DNA of 9,977 bases, from positions 1-9,977 of the forward strand of contig JAVVRI010000112.1 of the NCBI GenBank assembly GCA_036654795.1, written 5' to 3'. The notes under the pieces were generated by a model, which made no database searches, was not told the origin of the DNA, and saw nothing but the letters and a program-made list of their open reading frames with translations. Source of the stretch: JAVVRI01 sp036654795. GTDB taxonomy: Bacteria; Bacteroidota; Bacteroidia; Bacteroidales; Tannerellaceae. The translations under genes and the position numbers were made by a program. Below are positions 5,786 through 9,977 of this stretch, one piece after another (positions within the stretch are counted from its first letter, which is position 1; every line of letters begins with the position of its first letter).

Positions 5786-8140
5786 ATGAAGCAACGCTAC
5801 CTCTGCCTGATGGCTGTAGGATCATTCTTTGCCTTGCAATCCGTAAAAGCGGATGTGGTGAATGAAAATGATACAATTAAGACGTATACTATTGATGAAG
5901 TTATTATTACCTCTTCTACTAAAGAGACGAACGATCTGCGCACCCTGCCCGGTTCTGTCTCCATCCTCTCCCCACAAGCCATTGCCGGACGGCAAATAGA
6001 TGCCCTGAAGGATATTAGTGCTTTCGTACCCAACCTATACATCCCGGACTACGGTTCGAAAATGACTTCGGCCATCTATATCCGTGGCATCGGTGCGCGT
6101 AGTAGCGGACAGTCCATCGGGCTCTATGTGGACAATGTGCCTTATCTGGATAAGAGTACTTTCGATTTCGAGCTGACCGACATTCAACGCATCGAAGTGC
6201 TTCGTGGACCGCAAGGAACTCTTTACGGCCGCAACGCGATGGGTGGAATTGTCAATATCTATACGCTTTCTCCTTTCGATTATCAGGGCACGAAGTTGTC
6301 TGTCTCTGCCGGAAACTATGGGCGGGTGAAGGTGAAGGCCTCTCATTATAATAAGTTAAGTAACCATGTAGGCCTATCGGTGGGTGGCTATTATGATCGA
6401 AACGATGGCTATTTCACGAACGAATATACCGGAAAGAAAGCAGACAACCAGCAGTCGGCAGGTGGCCGTGCAAAGTTGGAGTGGCGCGTCAAACCCGGTC
6501 TGAAGGCAGCCTACACCTTCAACTTCGATTATACCGACCAAGGCGCCTTCCCTTACGGCCAGTATAATAAACAAACGGGCGAGATTGCTCCCGTTGGCTT
6601 CAACGATCCTAGTTCTTACCTGCGCCGGATGCTGAACAATAGCCTCTATTTGGAATATAAAACGGATAAGTTTCTGCTTTCCTCCACTACCGGCTATCAA
6701 TACCTGAACGACGATATGCGCATGGATCAGGACTTCACCCCGAAGTCCATCTTTACCCTTGTCCAGAAGCAGAAGCAGAAGTCGTGGAGCGAAGAGGTTG
6801 CCATTAAGTCCAATCACCAAAAAAACTATCAGTGGAGTTTCGGCGCTTATGGCTTTTATAACAGCCTAAACACGGACGGTCCGGTTACCTTTAAAAAGGA
6901 CGGCATTAAGGAGATTTTGCAAGATGCCTTCGATAAGATCTCTGTGGACAACCCCAAAATGCCGATGACGCTGACCGTACATGGCAAAGAGGCTGCCGAT
7001 GGTTCGGGGGAGGCGATCTATTTTCCGGGCAACTTCGACACGCCTACCTATGGCTTGGCTCTTTTTCATCAGTCTACCTATAATAATCTATTCATCAAGG
7101 GACTTTCTGTTACAGCCGGTCTGCGTCTGGATTATGAAATGGCAAAGTTGGACTATCACTCTTCGGTAGAAAATATGACGATGACGGTTGCCATGAAGTC
7201 TAAGCCCGGCCAACCCGGCATGCCCCCCATGACGCTTCCGATGGATGCCACGCTTCGCGGAAAGGAGTCGCAAGAGTTTCTGCAAGTATTGCCTAAAATA
7301 TCATTGCGCTATCAATGCGCCCCGCAAACCTTTACCTACCTGACGGTGGCCAAAGGATATAAGACCGGTGGTTATAACATCCAAATGTTTGGCGACTTGG
7401 TACAGGCGCAAGCGAAGTATAACCTAATGAATCAGTTTGTACCCGCAATGGCGGAGAAGCCACTGCCCGTTTCGGACGTAGCCTCTTTCGAACCCGAAAA
7501 TAGTTGGAACTACGAGGCCGGTGTGCGCAGTGAGTTGATAAAAAACCGTTTGAGCACCGAGCTGACGCTGTTTTATATGGACATTCGGGACATTCAGTTG
7601 ACGCAGTTTGCCGCCAATGGCAGTGGCCGTATGATCCGTAATGCCGGCAAAGCCGATAGCTACGGCGTTGAGGTAAGCTTGCGGGCTAAACTAGCAGAAG
7701 GGCTGACTGCCGACGTCAATTATGGCTTTACCCGCGCTACGTTCCGCGATTATACATTCGAAGAGAAAAAGGGAGGCAAAGTGGAGAAGACAAACGTAAA
7801 AGGCAACTTCGTTCCCTACACTCCGCGCCATACCGTCAGTTTGGGTGCACAATACACCAAACTGTTCCGGGGTAAGTGCATCGATCAGTTTACTGCTTCC
7901 GCCCAATTCACCGGTGCCGGAGAAATATTTTGGACAGAAAAGAATGATATTAGCCAGAAGTTTTATGGCACGTTAAACGTGAAGGCCGGCGTTCGCAAAG
8001 GCATCGTGCGGGTCGACCTCTGGAGTCGTAACCTGACGAACACCGATTATGAGGCTTTCTATTTCGAATCTTTTGGCAACTCCTTTATGCAGAAGGGTAA
8101 ACCTTTGCAAATAGGGGCTGAGGTATCCGTAGCGTTCTAA
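5786..8140 (+). CDS. TonB-dependent outer-membrane receptor
   Basis: This is a 784-residue outer-membrane active transporter. The ATG at 5786 is chosen over the in-frame ATG at 5693 because it begins a proper signal peptide (MKQRYLCLMAVGSFFALQSVKA, cleavage probably near residue 22) and lies after the predicted promoter, whereas the upstream 31 codons span the palindrome and -7 box. A TonB-box-like segment (IDEVIITSS) is followed by the plug domain with typical motifs: SAIYIRGIG, GLYVDNVPYL, RIEVLRGPQGTLYGRNAMGG. The 22-strand barrel ends in a terminal Phe (GAEVSVAF). It has no N-terminal carboxypeptidase-regulatory-like domain and no SusD partner gene, so it is not a SusC-type glycan importer but of the siderophore/small-ligand type. 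Two methionine-rich segments (M392/M394, and six Met within 464-486) lie in probable surface loops. Ligand unknown. It is probably regulated by the LuxR-type protein encoded just upstream. Confidence 0.93.
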   Translation: MKQRYLCLMAVGSFFALQSVKADVVNENDTIKTYTIDEVIITSSTKETNDLRTLPGSVSILSPQAIAGRQIDALKDISAFVPNLYIPDYGSKMTSAIYIRGIGARSSGQSIGLYVDNVPYLDKSTFDFELTDIQRIEVLRGPQGTLYGRNAMGGIVNIYTLSPFDYQGTKLSVSAGNYGRVKVKASHYNKLSNHVGLSVGGYYDRNDGYFTNEYTGKKADNQQSAGGRAKLEWRVKPGLKAAYTFNFDYTDQGAFPYGQYNKQTGEIAPVGFNDPSSYLRRMLNNSLYLEYKTDKFLLSSTTGYQYLNDDMRMDQDFTPKSIFTLVQKQKQKSWSEEVAIKSNHQKNYQWSFGAYGFYNSLNTDGPVTFKKDGIKEILQDAFDKISVDNPKMPMTLTVHGKEAADGSGEAIYFPGNFDTPTYGLALFHQSTYNNLFIKGLSVTAGLRLDYEMAKLDYHSSVENMTMTVAMKSKPGQPGMPPMTLPMDATLRGKESQEFLQVLPKISLRYQCAPQTFTYLTVAKGYKTGGYNIQMFGDLVQAQAKYNLMNQFVPAMAEKPLPVSDVASFEPENSWNYEAGVRSELIKNRLSTELTLFYMDIRDIQLTQFAANGSGRMIRNAGKADSYGVEVSLRAKLAEGLTADVNYGFTRATFRDYTFEEKKGGKVEKTNVKGNFVPYTPRHTVSLGAQYTKLFRGKCIDQFTASAQFTGAGEIFWTEKNDISQKFYGTLNVKAGVRKGIVRVDLWSRNLTNTDYEAFYFESFGNSFMQKGKPLQIGAEVSVAF

Positions 8141-8157
8141 GCGCAGACATTCTTTAT

Positions 8158-8212
8158 AAAAGCAAGAAAGCCCATTCAATCCGCTCGGATTGAATGGGCT
8201 TTCTTGGCTTTT
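8158..8212. terminator. Strong bidirectional intrinsic terminator
   Basis: A perfect 20-bp stem (8163-8182 with 8187-8206) closes a GCTC loop. With one bulged G the pairing extends into AAAA (8158-8161) on the left and TTTT (8209-8212) on the right. It therefore works as a terminator in both directions. It lies between the convergent receptor gene, which ends at 8140, and the MFS gene, which ends at 8245. Confidence 0.92.
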
Positions 8213-8231
8213 GTCGGGTGATATTTTTTAT

Positions 8232-8259
8232 TCCACCACAATTTTTACTCCACCACAAT
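8232..8259. repeat. 17-bp-period duplication at the MFS stop codon
   Basis: TCCACCACAAT occurs at 8232-8242 and 8249-8259. On the minus strand the second copy encodes the last residues VIVVE before the stop. The first copy lies just past the stop and would read IVVE-stop in another frame. It looks like a vestigial local duplication of the gene's end. Confidence 0.55.
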
Positions 8260-9687
8260 CACTTTGTATTTCGGTACCAGTATCTTCATTACGATCCAGC
8301 CGATCAGGTAAGCTACGGCGCATCCGATGAAGACAATGGCGTATCCTGCCGGTTTGCCTTCAAAACCCATAAACTGCATGCCGGTTTCGCCACTATAGGT
8401 GAACAGCATACCGGCGCCCTTCTGGATAAAGAATGACCCCAAGCCGCCCGCCATGCCGCCAATCCCAATCACGGTTGCGATGGCACTCTTCGGAAACATA
8501 TCGCCAACGGTTGAGAAGATATTCGCACTCCATGCCTGATGGGCAGAAGCTCCGATGGAGATCAATAGGATCGGCACCCAATAGCTGATATACCCCAGCG
8601 GCTGTGCAAACAGCACGACGAGTGGAAAGACGGCAATAATCAGCATCGCGCGCATGCGTCCGGCGTACGGATTCATTCCCTTGTTGATGAAATAGGTGGG
8701 AAATTTGCCTCCGAAGACGGAGCCAACAACAGTGATGGTGTAGAGTACGGCTATTGGCCAGGCAATCTGCGTCCCCTCCATTCCATATTGTATCTTCAGG
8801 TAAGCCGGTGTCCAGAAAAGGAAGAACCACCACACGCCGTCGGTCATAAATTTGCCGAAGGCAAAAGCCCACGTTTGCCTGAAGCTCATGCATTGCCAGA
8901 AAGAAAGTTTCGGTTCGTCAGCGCCCATCACCTCTTCTTTCGAAGTACTGACCTGATCGTCCTGATGAATGTACGCCCGTTCGGCATCATTCACCAGCTT
9001 ATTCTTTTCAATAGGCTGGTAGACGAAGATCCAAGTACCCATCCAGATAAATCCGATGGCGCCTACTACCAGAAACGCAGCTTCCCATCCCCACAACTCG
9101 GCCATAATCGGCACGCTTAGCGGAGCCACAATGGCACCCACATTAGCGCCAGAATTGAATATACCGGTAGCAAACGCGCGGTCTTTCTTGGGGAAGTATT
9201 CGGCGGTAGCCTTAATGGCAGCCGGGAAGTTGCCCGCCTCACCCAGTGCCAGCACGCAGCGGGCAACGATAAAGCAGGTTACGCTCACCAAGCTGATGGT
9301 AGCCGCCAGATCTGTGCCGGCCGCAACAGCCCGAAGGGCATCGGCATCCTCCAGTCCAACCCATTTTTCAGTAGCAATGCCGCAGAGGGCATGAAGTGCA
9401 GCCCCTATTGACCATACGCCAATAGCCCAGGCATAACCCTTTTTTGTGCCCATCCAGTCCACAAACCGTCCGGCAAACAACATGGAGGCAGCATAGAAAA
9501 GAGAAAAAATCGCGGTGATCGTACCATAATCGTTGTCCGTCCAGTGAAATTCCTCCTCCAACATGGGTTGAAGCAGGGAAAGTACCTGACGGTCGAGGTA
9601 ATTAATGGTTGTTGCGAAGAATAACAAGGCACAGATTGTCCATCTGTAATGAGTCATTTTTTGATTTACGTTACTAAGTGTATTCAT
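8245..9687 (-). CDS. MFS transporter, ACS (anion:cation symporter) family, hexuronate ExuT-like
   Basis: This 480-residue inner-membrane protein has about 12 hydrophobic segments and a charged central loop (about 225-262). The ACS pattern is clear: INYLDRQVLSLLQP at 28-41, MFS motif A GRFVDWMGTKKG at 73-84, and LGEAGNFPAAIKATAEYFP at 148-166 followed by GIFNSGANVGAIVAP. These resemble ExuT-type hexuronate and organic-anion symporters. Between helices 3 and 4 it carries a loop of roughly 30 extra residues (about 101-133) compared with E. coli ExuT as recalled. The start at 9687 is preferred. A longer reading from a TTG at 9720 is unlikely because that TTG is part of the -7 promoter box. M11 (MTHYRW) is a second possible start. 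The gene converges on the receptor gene across a shared terminator and has its own promoter. Likely cargo is an anionic sugar such as a hexuronate or keto-aldonate (inference). Confidence 0.92.
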   Translation of the reverse strand: MNTLSNVNQKMTHYRWTICALLFFATTINYLDRQVLSLLQPMLEEEFHWTDNDYGTITAIFSLFYAASMLFAGRFVDWMGTKKGYAWAIGVWSIGAALHALCGIATEKWVGLEDADALRAVAAGTDLAATISLVSVTCFIVARCVLALGEAGNFPAAIKATAEYFPKKDRAFATGIFNSGANVGAIVAPLSVPIMAELWGWEAAFLVVGAIGFIWMGTWIFVYQPIEKNKLVNDAERAYIHQDDQVSTSKEEVMGADEPKLSFWQCMSFRQTWAFAFGKFMTDGVWWFFLFWTPAYLKIQYGMEGTQIAWPIAVLYTITVVGSVFGGKFPTYFINKGMNPYAGRMRAMLIIAVFPLVVLFAQPLGYISYWVPILLISIGASAHQAWSANIFSTVGDMFPKSAIATVIGIGGMAGGLGSFFIQKGAGMLFTYSGETGMQFMGFEGKPAGYAIVFIGCAVAYLIGWIVMKILVPKYKVIVVE

Positions 9688-9717
9688 GATAATAAATGGT
9701 TTTTCTGAAACATTCTG

Positions 9718-9725
9718 CAAATATA
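9718..9725 (-). promoter_or_regulatory. -7 promoter element of the MFS gene
   Basis: On the minus strand this reads TATATTTG, a full match to the Bacteroidota -7 consensus TAnnTTTG, followed by C. Transcription would start near 9711, about 24 nt before the ATG at 9687. No clear TTTG is visible at -33, so the promoter may need an activator. Confidence 0.6.
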
Positions 9726-9859
9726 ATCTATTTTTTCACTCCACGCAGCTTTGTGTGCGCGAATACACTAAGAAATTAATTAATTGTTTGCCTGAGTACG
9801 ATAATAGGGACTTCGCGTGTTTGTTTTTATATTTTGTATTGTAGTCAATCAATTTGTAA

Positions 9860-9977
9860 CTATTCAGCGATTCCCAAAGCAATGTAGTCCATGTTTTGAA
9901 ACAGGGCACGGATAGCATTGTAAGGAATAAGAAAACAATAACTTTTTAATCCACTTCCGCATTTAATTCCAAAAAAG
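9860..9977 (-). CDS. 3' end of a minus-strand gene (partial, unrecognised)
   Basis: On the minus strand one frame is open from the window edge to a TAG at 9860-9862. Its 38 residues end in NAIRALFQNMDYIALGIAE, with the balanced composition of a real protein C-terminus. It precedes the MFS gene in the same orientation with 172 nt between them, and the MFS gene has its own -7 box, so the two need not be one operon. An overlapping minus-strand ORF of 60 codons (9736-9918) in another frame is less protein-like. The family cannot be recognised from this tail. Confidence 0.45.
   Translation of the reverse strand, partial: FFGIKCGSGLKSYCFLIPYNAIRALFQNMDYIALGIAE

Noticed and set aside
9736..9918. 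Minus-strand ORF of 60 codons upstream of the MFS gene
   Set aside because: It spans the stop codon of a more protein-like overlapping frame, has no domain or clear ribosome binding site, and lies in an AT-rich intergenic stretch.
1..9977. Search for CRISPR arrays, tRNA or rRNA genes, insertion sequences and phage genes
   Set aside because: No regularly spaced repeats, tRNA-like cloverleaf, transposase motif or phage structural gene was seen on reading both strands by eye. Base composition looks even across the genes, so there is no sign of a recent mobile insertion.

Overview
The window looks like a chromosomal segment of a gut-type or related Bacteroidota (order Bacteroidales). The evidence is promoter elements of the Bacteroidota type (TAnnTTTG at -7), weak or absent Shine-Dalgarno sequences, Tat-exported lipoprotein members of the Gfo/Idh/MocA and TIM-barrel epimerase families typical of that phylum, and a TonB-dependent outer-membrane receptor. 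Genus cannot be fixed from the sequence alone.

Layout. Bases 1-130 hold the last codons of an upstream plus-strand gene and its probable intrinsic terminator. Bases 131-362 are non-coding leader with one small hairpin. From 363 to 5660 five plus-strand genes follow each other with gaps of 52, 14, 3 and 15 nt, so they are probably one operon. In order they are: (1) a membrane-anchored tetraheme NapC/NrfH-type cytochrome c fused to a SUMF1/FGE-like domain; (2) a Tat-signal lipoprotein Gfo/Idh/MocA dehydrogenase; (3) a Tat-signal lipoprotein TIM-barrel enzyme of the D-tagatose 3-epimerase type; (4) a RIC/YtfE-like hemerythrin-fold protein that appears to have lost several iron ligands; (5) a LuxR-type regulator with a degenerate receiver domain. 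After a 125-nt gap holding a perfect 20-bp palindrome and a promoter lies a TonB-dependent receptor (5786-8140). It converges on a minus-strand MFS transporter of the ACS/hexuronate type (8245-9687), and a strong bidirectional hairpin terminator sits between them. The right edge carries the 3' end of another minus-strand gene (9860-9977).

How the genes may work together (inference). The dehydrogenase and the epimerase-like enzyme both carry twin-arginine signals and lipoboxes, so both should sit in the cell envelope, where free NAD(P) is not available. The neighbouring quinone-site cytochrome could take electrons from (or give them to) the exported dehydrogenase. That would make this a periplasmic sugar or sugar-acid oxidation module, resembling in parts the 3-keto-glycoside pathways of Bacteroides but with a dedicated multiheme electron carrier. 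The TonB receptor would bring the substrate across the outer membrane and the ACS-type MFS transporter would move an anionic sugar product across the inner membrane. The RIC-like protein and the atypical LuxR regulator look like a redox- or NO-responsive control pair, and the palindrome upstream of the receptor is the best candidate for the regulator's operator. The cytochrome-SUMF fusion next to the two Tat lipoproteins is the most distinctive part of the window.
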